Origin: Camellia lanceoleosa
Taxonomy: Eukaryota > Streptophyta > Magnoliopsida > Ericales > Theaceae
Length of the DNA stretch: 64,000 bases
Assembly (NCBI GenBank): GCA_025200525.1
Contig: CM045762.1
Span: 190,551,154 to 190,615,153, forward strand
Direction: 5' to 3'
The notes below the pieces were generated by a model. That model searched no databases. It saw only the letters and a program-made list of their open reading frames with translations, and was not told where the DNA came from. Shown one piece after another: positions 1 through 10,737 of this stretch. Numbering within the stretch: the stretch's first letter is position 1; each line of letters opens with the position of its first letter. A program made the translations under genes and the position numbers.

Positions 1-1764
1 TAGACCTGAGAGCAGTGTTTCTTTGCTCGAGCGAGCTTTTCTTCGCCCGAGCGAGCGCGATGTATGTTTTCGAGTTCTTCGCTCGAGCGAGCATTCTGTC
101 GCTCGAGCATGCTTCTGGGTTGCAAACCTGAAGCATTGCATTCTTGGCTCCAGCGAGATTTTCTTCGCTCGAGCGAGTATTTCTTGTGTCTGGTCGCTCG
201 AGCGACCATGTCTTCGCTCGAGCGAGCCTGTTCAGTTTAAATAGGCAGCAGCGGGAATTTAATCAGTTTTTCATCTGTTTTTGGATTCCAAACCCTAGGT
301 CCGACTTCTCTCTTTCCCTACTCATCTTCTTTCTTGGGTTTGATCTATTTAGAGTGAGTTTCTACCCTAGTTGCTTTATTAAAAAGGTAGAGTGGGTCGA
401 GGGCTTCAGTTTAATCTGAACAATCTTGGAATTGGAGCACTTTGAGTTTGGGTCATCATCTTCGTTTTCTTCTTTTTGGGTTATTTCTTCGAGGTAGGGA
501 TTTCCTAGTCTAATTTATGAGTTTAGTTCTAAGTTTTGGTAGTTTGATATGTTGGGGGTATTTTGGTAATTTTGGGAAAAACCCTAAGTGTTTGAATAAA
601 TTGAATTGTATATTTAATTTAAGGAACATCGGGGAATTAGTTAAATTCATGAAATTGAGGAATTGATTGATTAAATGGGGTAGTTGGTTAATTTAAATTA
701 CTCAACTATCGAATTATTGATTTATTTATTTCCAGTCTAGAGATAACTGTTTTGGGCTATCGGTGGAGGATAGTCATGATTGTTGTAGACGATGCATGCG
801 GATTAGGGATAACTGAAACTAATCACATTGGCTAAGTCATTAATTTTGACTGTTAAATTAATTCAGAAATTATATGTATTGATTGTTGGTTGTATATGTT
901 ATGTGCATACATACATGTATTGGTTGAGCATTGCATATGCATATTGTGTGGGAGGAGATAGGGGATGTACTCCACGGTTTAGGGGAAGATAGGTGATGGA
1001 CCTCTAAACCGGATTTTGTTTGGGAGGAGATAGGGGATGGACTCCATTAGCATCACTTTTATGTGTGCTTAATTATAGAAGTGTTTATTGTTTGGGAGGA
1101 GATAGGGGATGGACTCCACTAGCATCACTTTTATGTGTGCTTATTTATATTGAAGTGTTTTATTGATACAGCACTAAAATGTGTATCAAACTGGAAATAT
1201 GAAGTGTATTGATGTGAGCTTGCTTGAGTCTCATTTATTATGTTAAGATTGGAAGTAATGTATTGTGACATACAAATCTACTGTTATAGTTTGGCCAGGT
1301 TCTGAGCCATATTGGTAAAAAGGAAAAGTTGAATAACTAATGGAAAGTGGAACTGATAATTTGTATTATCCATCTATTGAATGCTAATGATTTATTCAAT
1401 GCTTATATTTGGTTTAGTATATTTCTACTGGGCTGTGGCTCACCCTATATGGGAACATCATTTTCAGGTCCAGGTGATTCGCTACCTCCAAGGACTTAGC
1501 TTGGAAGGATTTGGACAAAGAAGCATTGTCTTTAGTTATTGTTTTATTTGAATTATATGTAAACATTCAAGCCTAGGGCTTAATTTGTAAACATGAGTTA
1601 GAACTCATGTTTTTGTGACCAAGTGTTGGCTTGGCAGGATGTAAGCCCGTAGGGCACTTTTGGAATTTATATGTAATGTTGGATACTCTGATGAATGATT
1701 TATTTTCTTAAGTAATGCATCATAATATTGTGTATGTTATGGGTTTGATTTTGAGGGCGTTACA
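1..1764 (+). repeat. 5' LTR of element 1, left-truncated by the window
   Basis: It aligns along its whole length with 7542-9276 of the 3' LTR. The only large difference is 29 extra bases here (around 176-204), flanked by copies of GCTCGAGCG and so explained by slippage between these short repeats. It ends GGCGTTACA at 1764, directly before the primer-binding site. A 72-bp internal tandem duplication (about 1017-1165, units beginning TGGGAGGAGATAGGGGATGG) occurs in both LTRs. Confidence 0.95.
236..245 (+). promoter_or_regulatory. TATA-like box of the 5' LTR
   Basis: TTTAAATAGG lies about 15 bp downstream of a cluster of CGCTCGAGCGA palindromes (about 27-222). Position and wording match the 3' LTR copy at 7748-7757. 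This is the probable core promoter for the element's genomic RNA. Confidence 0.5.
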
Positions 1765-1767
1765 ACT

Positions 1768-1779
1768 TGGTATCAGAGC
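1768..1779 (+). other. Primer-binding site (initiator tRNA-Met)
   Basis: TGGTATCAGAGC starts three bases after the LTR end. It is the standard plant LTR-retrotransposon PBS, complementary to the 3' end of initiator tRNA-Met. The same 12 bases occur in element 2 on the other strand. Confidence 0.93.
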
Positions 1780-2165
1780 GTACCAGGTTTGAATACTTTG
1801 GGTACGTGGGAAGTGATTAGTATCACATTGGGTTCGTCTCGTTTGAGAGAGACTTAGTGTACTGTTGTATGCTTATTTGATAACAAGTTTATGTGATTAT
1901 GTGGGTATGGAATGTAGTTTCTGGGATGTTAATTGGACCCTTGAGTTTCTAGTAGTCTTGTTGGAAAGGCACTTGATCACTGCTGCTTCCAACCGGAACT
2001 ATAGTAACACTTTGGGACTATCATTATCCGGGAATGAAATTCGTAGGTGCTTATGTGATTATGTGCTTACGTGGAATGAATTAATATTGTCCAATGCATT
2101 AGGATGAGAATGTTTAGTTTTGGCACATTTATTAATGTGTTAACGTCTTTGTTTCTTGTATTAGG
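1780..2165 (+). other. Untranslated leader of element 1
   Basis: This lies between the primer-binding site and the gag start. A short open frame at 1865-2107 has no recognisable family and is not credible as a gene. Element 2 carries a matching leader (about 61236-61630), which supports non-coding leader status. Confidence 0.7.
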
Positions 2166-3237
2166 ATGTCAGGACGAGGACGCGGTAGGCGTGGTAGGCT
2201 GGGTAGGCAGGAAGTGCCTGTGCCAGAGGAGATTCCAGTAGTACAGAAGATTCCGGTAGTGCAGGAGGGTGTTGGTCAGGCCAATGTGGCCGAGCCAGTA
2301 GGCCAGCAGGCTATGGGCGCTTTAGCTCGAGAGATAGCAGGGGCATTTAGGGAATCAGTTGGCATTCTGAGGGCTGCGAACCCAGCCCAAGTTGTTGTTG
2401 CAGATGCTGGACCTTCTTTTCTGAAGAGGGAGTTCTTCCGGTCCAATCCGGACGAATTTTTAGGTGATCTTAAAGAGCCTAAAGTATGCGTATGAATGGC
2501 TTAATGCATAACGAAGACATTTGAGATGCTTGGCATCGAAGATGAGGGGTTGAAAGTGACCTTGGCATCGTTCCAGCTGAAGGGAGATGCGGGTTAGTGG
2601 TGGAAGTTCACTAAGGGTCGCATAGGAGCTACATGGGAGGCTTTTGTGAATGCTTTCCAGGAGAGGTTCTTATCTCCGGATCGAGGAGAAGCCGAGAGAC
2701 CGCTCATAGCTTAAGCAATGAAGTTCTTCTGTGGCGAAGTTTGAGGTCAGATTCACTAGTTTGTCGTGTTCAGACTTTGAGTTGGTGGCGTCTGAGGAAC
2801 GCCGTTGCATTAAGTTTGAGAAGAAGTTGGGGCGCGGCCTCAAGTTGAGAATTGTTGGGTCTATGATTCGGGATTATGGACATCTGGTTGATGCTGCAGC
2901 CCATACGGAGATCGTGATGCAGGAGGAGGAGGAAGGGCAGAAAGGCTCCAAGAGGAGTCAGGATGGCCAGGGTGATGGCAAGAGGCAGAGAGGTTTTACT
3001 CCTCAGCAGTCTCAGGGTAGCTTTTCTAGATCCACTTTTCCAGTGCCAAGTGCAAGTTCTGGGAAAGGCAGCCAGGGAGACATTACCTGTTACAAGTGTG
3101 GCCAGCTGGGCCACAAGTCTCCAGTTTGTCCTCAGAGGGGAGGAGGGCAGAGAACAGCATCTTCTACGGCTCGATCTCGAGCGAGTCGAGGTAGAGGCCA
3201 CCGCTCACTTGTTTTCAAGGCGCCAGCAGGCACATGA
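2166..3237 (+). pseudogene. gag: gag (nucleocapsid/capsid) of element 1, broken
   Basis: Gag forms the cytoplasmic virus-like particle that packages the element RNA. The chosen start begins MSGRGRGRRGR, a basic N-terminus also visible in element 2 (MSGRRGRRG). Recognisable capsid residues follow (EMLGIEDEGLKVTLASFQLK, then WEAFVNAF). A CCHC zinc knuckle, CYKCGQLGHKSPVC, lies near 3085-3128. The frame is disrupted locally around 2490-2510, where residues EWLNA are readable only in the +1 frame. There are nonsense codons at 2595-2597 (TAG) and 2712-2714 (TAA), a shift near 2731, and another between the zinc knuckle and the protease. An intact gag of this clade would be one uninterrupted frame, so this copy is non-functional. 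Family assignment is secure. Confidence 0.9.
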
Positions 3238-3359
3238 AGAGGTTTTGCCCATACCGGGTGGCACACCTAGTGCATCGAGTTTGAGGCAGACTCAGGTCAC
3301 ACCAGCCTCGGTCAGCCTCGAGGGCCAATCAGGGGCTTCATCGTCCAAATCAGGCAAAG

Positions 3360-4615
3360 CCTTTTACGCTCCTAGGGGTGAGCAGGTTGACCAGAGGTTG
3401 TCTGGGCGCGTGTATGCTGTTACCGCGCATGATCTTGTACCGGCTCCATCTGTTGTGAGAGGTACCTTCTTGTTTTGCAACTCGGTTGCTAATGTTTTGA
3501 TTGATACGGGTGCATCTCATTCCTTCGTGTCTGCTGCATTTGCATCTGTTTTGGAGTTGGAGTTAGCACAGTTAGCGACTCCTATTTGTGTAGTGTCACC
3601 TCTTGGGGGTGAATTGATCTTGAAACAAGGTGTTAGGGGTTGTGATATAGAGGTCGATGATCATAGAATCCCATTTTCTTTTGTAGTTATGCCTATGAAG
3701 GGTTTCGATGTTATTTTGGGTATGGACTGGTTATCGTCATATCGGGCAGTTATTGATTGATACCGCCAGAGGGTCACTTGTTGTACCGTTAGCGGAGAGT
3801 GTTTCCATTTTCTGGGGGACCGGGTTGGTAGTGTTTTGCCACCGGGGTATGTTTCACGAGGGCGGAGTGAGCTTAGTGGTCTACTTGCTAATCTTTCGAT
3901 TAGTGAGGTTGATGAGACTCAGATTGTGTTGCCAAGGGTGGTTTGTGAGTACTCGGATGTCTTTCCTGAGGATCTTGTTGGTTTACCACCGCATCGAGAG
4001 ATTGAGTTCTCTATTGACCTAGTGCCCGGCACGGCGCCAATTTCTATGGCACCCTATCGTTTTGCCCCAGCCGAGTTAGTTGAGTTGAAGATTTAGCTCC
4101 AGGAGTTGCTAGATAAGGGCTATATCTGTCCTAGTGTTTCGCCGTGGGGAGCGCCGGCCCTCTTTGTTAAAAAGAAAGGTGGTGCTTTGAGACTGTGTAT
4201 AGATTACCGGAAATTGAACCGGGTTACGGTTAAGAATAAGTACCCTATGGCTCGTATAGATGATTTGTTTGATCAGCTGAAGGGTTCCCGTTGTTTTTCT
4301 AAGATAGACTTGAGATCGGGTTATCATCAGTTGAGAGTCAGGGAGGAGGATATTCAAGAAGGCGGCATTAATTACCGGTATGGCCACTATGAGTTTCTGG
4401 TGATGCCGTTTGGGCTCACCAATGCACCGGCAGTGTTTATGGATTTGATGAACCGGATATTCCGGGAATTCTTAGATCGTTTTGTAGTCGTCTTTGTGGA
4501 CGACATCCTTATTTATTCACCTTCAGAGGAGGAGCACGAGGAACACTTGAGAGTGGTGCTTGAGTTACTTAGAGCCCATAAGCTCTATGCTAAGTTTGGG
4601 AAGTGTGAGTTCTAG
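3360..4615 (+). pseudogene. pol: pol part 1 of element 1: aspartic protease and reverse transcriptase, with nonsense codons
   Basis: The protease active site LIDTGASHSF is near 3495-3525, and the flap region ends with VILGMDWLSSYRAVID. A TGA at 3758-3760 interrupts the frame; element 2 has a cysteine codon there. Reverse transcriptase follows, with a short stretch near 3760-3830 that reads in a different frame, suggesting small indels. Key RT blocks are [34 protein letters not shown] and the catalytic [10 protein letters not shown] (about 4490-4512, the FVDD form typical of chromoviruses). A TAG at 4094-4096 stands where element 2 has CAG, and a TAG at 4613-4615 stands where element 2 has TGG. 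These domains would process Gag-Pol and copy the RNA into cDNA. All segments lie in one frame, so substitutions rather than rearrangements kill it. Confidence 0.93.
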
Positions 4616-6007
4616 CTAGAAGAGGTGAAATTCTTAGGTCATGTCGTTTCTGGGGAAGGGGTGTCGGTTGATACATCTAAGACGGAGGCAGTGCAAGACT
4701 GGGCACAGCCTAAGAATGTGTTTGAGATCCGTAGTTTTCTGGGATTAGCTGGGTATTATCGCAGGTTTGTGAAAGATTTCTCCAGGTTAGCTTCGCCTTT
4801 GACTAGATTGACTCGGAAGGGAGTCAAATTTGTATGGAGTGAGACTTGTGAAAAGTCGTTTCAGGAGTTGAAAGTTAGACTGACCACCGCTCCAGTCTTG
4901 ATTATTTCGGAGAGAGGGTTGGGTTATGCAGTCTATTGTGACGCCTCACGAGAGGGTCTGGGTTGTGTGTTAATGCAAGAAGGGAAAGTGGTTGCCTATG
5001 GTTCACGTCAGCTGAAAATCCATGAGAAAAATTACCCTACGCACGATCTAGAGTTAGCAGCTGTGATATTTGCCTTGAAGATTTGGAGGCATTATCTTTA
5101 TGGTGAGAAGTTCGAGGTATTCTCGGATCATAAGAGTCTGAAATATCTGTTTACACAGAAAGACTTGAATTTGAGGCAGAGGAGGTGGATGGAGTTTATT
5201 GAAGATTACGACTTTGAGTTGCATTATCATCCGGGGAAGGCCAATGTTGTGGCCGACGCCCTTAGCAGGAAATCTCTTGGTGACGTTGCTAGTGTAGCCA
5301 TCCGAGAATGGGAGATGTTGGGTGCAATTGGGGAGTTCGATTTGCTTCTGGGCGAATCAGTTGAGACTGCGGGTTTGTTTTCTGTTATTGCACAGCCTAC
5401 ACTTGTGACTCGAGTGTTAGAGGCTCAGAGAGGTGACCTTGAGGTAGAATCCCTCCGTGAGAAGATTTCCGGTGGGAAGGTTGAGAAGGGTTTGACGGTA
5501 TATCCCGACCTGAGTGTGAGATACCGAGACCGTCTGTTTGTGCTGGAGTCTTGCCGAGAGGAGGTACTCCGAGAGTTTCATCATTCGCGCCTTGCGGTGC
5601 ATCCAGGAGGTACTAAGATGTATCGGGATTTGGGTCGCCAGTTTTGGTGGCGGGGTATGAAGAGAGATGTGGCAGCTTTCGTGTCTAAGTGCCTTACTTG
5701 TCAGCAAGTGAAGGCCGAACATCAGAGGCCAGCGGGTTTGTTGCAACCCTTGCCTATTGCCGAGTGGAAGTGGGAGCATGTCACTATGGACTTTGTTGTG
5801 GGTCTTCCGAGGACTCAGCGGGGTAGTGATGCTATTTGGGTGGTTGTAGATCGGTTGACTAAGTCGGCGCACTTCATTCCTATGCGCGTGAGAGATTCGG
5901 TAGATTATCTTGCCGACTTGTACATTCGGGACATAGTGAGGTTGCACGGAGTCCCAGTGACGATTGTCTCAGATAGAGATCCTCGTTTTACTGCTAGATT
6001 GTGGTAG
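4616..6007 (+). pseudogene. pol: pol part 2 of element 1: RT connection, RNase H and integrase core
   Basis: This is the longest clean pol segment. RNase H acidic residues are visible in [18 protein letters not shown] and [12 protein letters not shown]. The integrase HHCC zinc-binding block has its histidines in [11 protein letters not shown] and its cysteines in KCLTCQQ. The catalytic aspartates lie in TMDFVVGLP (about 5780) and VSDRDPRF (about 5970). A TAG at 6005-6007 then interrupts the frame before the third catalytic residue. RNase H removes template RNA and integrase inserts the cDNA. The frame is the same as the preceding and following segments. Confidence 0.93.
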
Positions 6008-6832
6008 AGTTTGCAGAGTGCCTTAGGCACTAAGTTGACCTTTAGCACGGCTTATCATCCTCAGACTGACGGGCAGTCCGAGCGTACTATTCAGATCCTT
6101 GAAGATATGCTTCGGGGTTGTGTGCTTGATTTCAGTGGGTCGTGGGAGAGGCACTTGCCTTTGGTGGAGTTTGCGTACAACAACAGTTTCCAGTCTAGTA
6201 TTGGTATGGCACCATTTGAGGCCTTGTATGGCCGACCGTGTAGATCTCCAGTTTGTCGGGCCGAGGTGGGTGATGCACCTCTCTTGGGTCTGGAGTTGGT
6301 GAGGGAAACGACAGAGAAAGTTGAGCTTATCCGTAAGAGACTTGTTACAGCCCAGAGTCGTCAGAAATCTTATGCCGACCGTAGGAGGAGACCTTTAGTG
6401 TTTGAGGTGGGTGATCATGTCTTTCTGAAGATATCACCTAGACGGGGATTGATGAGGTTTGGGAAGAGTGGGAAGTTGTCCCCTCGGTTCATTGGTCCTT
6501 TTGAGATCCTAGAGAGGATTGGCGAGGCTGCTTATCGTTTAGCTTTGCCACCGCAGTTGTCCGGAGTACATGACGTGTTTCATGTGAGTATGCTTCGGAA
6601 GTATGAGCCGGATCCATCCCACGTGTTGGATTGGACTGATTTAGTGGTTGACGAGGATGTCTCATATGAGGAGAGACCAATTCGAGTTTTGGATAGGCGG
6701 GATCAAGTTTTGCGAGGCAAGACCATCCCTTTGGTAAAGGTTTTGTGGAAACATCATGGAGTGGAAGAGGCCACTTGGGAGCGTGAATTGGAAGTTCGCG
6801 AGAAATATCCGGACTTGTTTGTTGATGTGTAA
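6008..6832 (+). pseudogene. pol: pol part 3 of element 1: integrase C-terminus and chromodomain
   Basis: It begins in the integrase catalytic core with the third catalytic residue (Glu of DGQSERT, about 6073). It continues through the GPY/F-like module ([11 protein letters not shown] and [13 protein letters not shown]). It ends with a chromodomain (about 6680-6815; [22 protein letters not shown]) and a natural stop after 6829. Chromodomains of this class are thought to steer integration toward heterochromatin marks, which agrees with the heterochromatic setting. This segment is open throughout, but it belongs to a polyprotein broken upstream. Confidence 0.92.
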
Positions 6833-7253
6833 TCATGTATTGAAATTTCATAATTTTAATGAACTTTAAGAACATTATATGTATGTCTTAAGTTGTAAAA
6901 CATTGTGAATGTTTTGGTTTAATGGAAGTATTTTCAAACTTGCCTCATTATGGTAGTTTATGGTAACATTGCATATGTTAAATATATATTGTAAAATTGG
7001 AGTTATATCATGAAATTGAATATGATATTGACACTGTTGAGATTGGAAGGAAAAATGCATAATATTGTTGCAAGTTGTAATACATGTTGTTTTATATACA
7101 TATTGTGAGATGCCTCTTGATAAGAGATGAAATGACCGGTATTGGGTCAAGTTGTTCATTATTGTACTGTCATGTTGTTGGGAATTGAGGAAAAACCTGT
7201 TTTCAAAACCTTATGCTTAATTTCGGGGACGAAATTCTTTTAAGGGGGGAGGT
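6833..7253 (+). other. 3' untranslated region and polypurine tract of element 1
   Basis: The stretch of about 400 bp after pol is AT-rich and has no gene. The conserved phrase TTTCGGGGACGAAATTC lies at about 7220-7237. It is followed by a purine run (TAAGGGGGGAGG, 7241-7252) that primes plus-strand DNA synthesis directly before the LTR. Element 2 has the same arrangement at 56303-56340 on the minus strand. Confidence 0.85.
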
Positions 7254-9276
7254 TATAGCGACCCCGGTCTTTTCCCATTTGATTATTGTATCTGGACTTC
7301 AGTTCCGTAGATCATGTCTTTGTATATTGTTGTTGTTGTCCTTTAATTCCTTATTTTTGAGTTATAGGATATGTTGGGCAGGTTTTGTTACGGGTTGGTT
7401 GGGTTCGGAAACCAAGTGTTGCTGTCCAGTTTTTGGGTTGGTCGCTCGAGCGAGGGTTTGGTCGCTCGAGCGAGGGTTGTAGTTTGTGTCTGGTGGCTCG
7501 AGCCATGCTTTCTTCGCTCAAGCGAGCGATTGCATCTAGTATAGACCTGAGAGTAGTGTTTCTTTGCTCGAGCGAGCTTTTCTTCGCTCTAGCGAGCGCG
7601 GTGTATGTTTTCGAGTTCTTCGCTCGAGCGAGCATTCTGTCGCTCGAGCATGCTTCTGGGTTGCAGACCTGAAGCATTGCATTCTTGGCTCGAGCGAGAT
7701 TTTCTTCGCTCGAGCGACCATGTCTTCGCTCGAGCGAGCCTGTTCAGTTTAAATAGGCAGCAGCGAGAATTTAATCAGTTTTTCATCTGTTTTTGGATTC
7801 CAAACCCTAGGTCCGACTTCTCTCTTTCCCTACTCATCTTCTTTCTTGGGTTTGATCTATTTAGAGTGAGTTTTTACCCTAGTTGCTTTATTAAAAAGGT
7901 AGAGTGGGTCGAGGGCTTCAGTTTAATCTGAACAATCTTGGAATTGGAGCACTTTGAGTTTGGGTCATCATCTTCGTTTTCTTCTTTTTGGGTTATTTCT
8001 TCAAGGTAGGGATTTCCTACTCCAATTTATGAGTTTTGTTCTAAGTTTTGGTAGTTTGATATGTTGGGGGTATTTTGGTAATTTTGGGAAAAACCCTAAG
8101 TGTTTGAATAAATTGAATTGTATATTTAATTTAAGGAACATCGGGGAATTAGTTAAATTCATGAAATTGAGGAATTGATTGATTAAATGGGGTAGTTGGT
8201 CAATTTAAATTACTCAGCTATCGAATTATTGATTTATTTATTTCCAGTCTAGAGATAACTGTTTTGGGCTATCGGTGGAGGATAGTCATGATTGTTGTAG
8301 ACGATGCACGCGGATTAGGGATAACTGAAACTAATCACATTGGCTAAGTCATTAATTTTGACTGTTAAATTAATTCAGAAATTATATGTATTGATTGTTG
8401 GTTGTATATGTTATGTGCATACATACATGTATTGGTTGAGCATTGCATATGCATATTGTGTGGGAGGAGATAGGGGATGTACTCCACGGTTTAGGGGAAG
8501 ATAGGTGATGGACCTCCAAATCGGATTTTGTTTGGGAGGAGATAGGGGATGGACTCCATTAGCATCACTTTTATGTGTGCTTAATTATAGAAGTGTTTAT
8601 TGTTTGGGAGGAGATAGGGGATGGACTCCACTAGCATCACTTTTATGTGTGCTTATTTATATTGAAGTGTTTTATTGATACAGCACTAAAATGTGTATCA
8701 AACTGGAAGTATGAAGTGTATTGATGTGAGCTTGCTTGAGTCTCATTTATTATGTTAAGATTGGAAGTAATGTATTGTGACATACAAATCTACTGTTATA
8801 GTTTGGCCAGGTTCTGAGCCATATTAGTAAAAAGGAAAAGTTGAATAACTAATGGAAAGTGGAACTGATAATTTGTATTATCCATCTATTGAATGCTAAT
8901 GATTTATTCAATGCTTATATTTGGTTTAGTATATTTCTACTGGGTTGTGGCTCACCCTATATGGGAACATCATTTTCAGGTCCAGGTGATTCGCTACCTC
9001 CAAGGACTTAGCTTGGAAGGATTTGGACAAAGAAGCATTGTCTTTAGTTATTGTTTTATTTGAATTACATGTAAACATTCAAGCCTAGGGCTTAATTTGT
9101 AAACATGAGTTAGAACTCATGTTTTTGTGACCAAGTGTTGGCTTGGCAGGATGTAAGCCCATAGGGCACTTTTGGAATTTATATGTAATGTTGGATACTC
9201 TGATGAATGATTTTTTTTCTTAAGTAATGCATCATAATATTGTGTATGTTATGAGTTTCATTTTGAGGGCGTTACA
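7254..9276 (+). repeat. 3' LTR of element 1 (2023 bp)
   Basis: It starts TATAGCGACC immediately after the polypurine tract and ends GGCGTTACA. The 5' terminus was fixed by analogy with element 2, whose outer end is defined by a target-site duplication; both give TATAGCG, a TA...CA terminus instead of the usual TG...CA. It contains a palindrome cluster (7441-7740), a TATA-like box (7748-7757) and the 72-bp tandem duplication (about 8530-8680). Confidence 0.92.
7441..7757 (+). promoter_or_regulatory. Palindrome cluster upstream of a TATA-like box in the 3' LTR
   Basis: About eleven copies of CGCTCGAGCG or one-base variants lie between 7441 and 7740. They are followed by TTTAAATAGG at 7748-7757. 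The palindrome has two-fold symmetry around an XhoI-like CTCGAG core, as expected for a dimeric DNA-binding protein. The regulatory role is inference. The same architecture recurs in element 2 and in the solo LTR. Confidence 0.5.
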
Positions 9277-9912
9277 GAAAGGCTATCGCCGGACCCATCC
9301 AAACTTGATATTCTCTTGGAAAGAACATCTCAAAATCCAGTTCAAAAGAAAACTAGGTCTCTGAAAAAGGTATGGCGGTTAGAAGATCGAACTACCATAA
9401 CACTGCCAAAGTTATGAGTTTGATCATTTTTCTTGTGAATGTTCCATCTTTGTGGATCGGATCTGAACTTCAGCGTGATTCAAGTTAATTAACCGGAACT
9501 GCAGAGTACATTTGTAACATATGAACATTGCGCCAAGTTGTTGCAGGGTTTTATACAAAAATTGTAGGAATATTCTCTCAAAACTGTATCAAATTGACAC
9601 CATCAAGGAAGAAATAGAATTTCAAAGCTTGGCTTATAGTTCTGAATGTATTTTTGAAGGAATACAGTTTGTGAGCATTCTGCCATGAACAGTGATATAT
9701 GTAATTAATTTTTTTAAAGTTGTAAGGTTTTTCTTGGTTTCAAATCATATATATCTCTCTGTTATTTAAGAATTGCAAAACAGAAACCAATTCCCAAAAA
9801 GTGTATTCGAGCTCTCCTCAACTCACTGTACTAATTTTTGTAGAAGGGGGATATGTTTGGAGACAGAGCATCCCGTGTCTATATGTGCAGACTGAAACAA
9901 TATCTGTCATGA
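9277..9912 (+). other. Possible 3' end of a host gene cut by element 1
   Basis: Directly after the LTR, 9277-9417 is open from its first base for 46 codons (starting ERLSPDPSKLDILLERTSQ). The composition looks like ordinary coding sequence, not retroelement. A potential splice donor (AAAAAG then GTATGG) lies near 9366-9372, and a potential acceptor (TTTTTGTAG) ends at 9843. A 22-codon frame follows it to a stop at 9910-9912 (KGDMFGDRASRVYMCRLKQ). I do not recognise the product. It could also be chance or an older repeat, and no upstream exon is visible because the retrotransposon occupies that side. Confidence 0.25.
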
Positions 9913-10737
9913 AGGAGTTGCAGAATTGTTTATGAAGGCCATTATCAACAAAACCATCCTCAGTGTTATGAAATCCACCTAATTGTTGGTTAACACCTAA
10001 CATTTTGAAAAAACAAAAATTCAGGCATTATTAGTAGGCACTATTTTGAAAAAACAAAATTTTGTTTCCTATTTTAAGTAAACACAAAACCGACTACATT
10101 ATCAAATGATTAACCCCTTAATTTAGTATTTTCAAAATACTCAGAAGCTGAAATTTAAAAATAAAAAAAAATGAATTTTAAGGGCTGATAAACGAACGAA
10201 GTAACATTACTAAAAATGCAGAAATAAATAATTGTTCTTAGCATGCAAATTAGTAACATTCTACTCTGTTTTGTCCTAACAAATCATATATCAAAAGCAT
10301 TCCTTTCAACAATAAAACGACAACATGAAATTTGAGTACAAGCCATAAAAAAAACAAGAGAGTTACACAAAGCTAGCATAGATGTGCAAACAAACTAAAC
10401 AAAAAGAAAAGCACAATTTACTCGGCCTAGCTGCTCGGTCTTGATAAACACATGACTAGACATCCAGTCAATTAGGTGTGGATTGTCAAGATATGAGCAG
10501 AGGGTGGAACCAGTCAAAAGGAACAAATAATGATCAACTCCAAAGGAGCATCATATTCAAGTAGTTGTACATTTCTCTAACATAATACAAACAATATTTT
10601 AGTCTCAAAAGTACAGGCATGAAAAATACGATACACATTGAACACCCCAGCCAGCAAATTCTCACTGTTCTTGTTATTACAGGCAGCTAAATTACACTGG
10701 AGTTCGTAGCACTCTTCATCTTAGTCTGATCAGATTA
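9913..10737. other. AT-rich intergenic stretch, no gene seen
   Basis: The sequence has many A/T homopolymers and no open frame of recognisable family. The part nearest 10738 probably includes the 3' untranslated region of the minus-strand lectin remnant. Confidence 0.5.

Larger units (their letters stand above)
1..9276 (+). mobile_element. Tekay/Del-like Ty3/gypsy chromovirus, element 1 (5' end outside window)
   Basis: The order is partial 5' LTR (1-1764), primer-binding site (1768-1779), leader, gag (from 2166), pol (protease, reverse transcriptase, RNase H, integrase, chromodomain, ending 6832), polypurine tract (7239-7252) and complete 3' LTR (7254-9276). The PR-RT-RH-IN order marks Ty3/gypsy, and the C-terminal chromodomain marks a chromovirus. 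The wording of that domain ([28 protein letters not shown]) is Tekay-like from memory of the clade. The two LTRs differ by one 29-bp indel and, by eye, roughly 25 substitutions over 1.7 kb. Yet pol and gag carry at least six in-frame nonsense codons and several frameshifts, so the copy is not autonomous. The 5' target-site duplication lies outside the window; its 3' copy would be GAAAG at 9277-9281. Confidence 0.95.

Noticed and set aside
23..419. Short open frames in the element 1 LTRs (also 7213-7931)
   Set aside because: They lie in LTR regulatory sequence, are rich in repeated SSLER/RSSE words from the palindrome array, and match no protein.
5417..5947. Antisense open frame opposite the integrase of element 1
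   Set aside because: It is a shadow of pol, with no conserved domain and no counterpart as a continuous frame in element 2.
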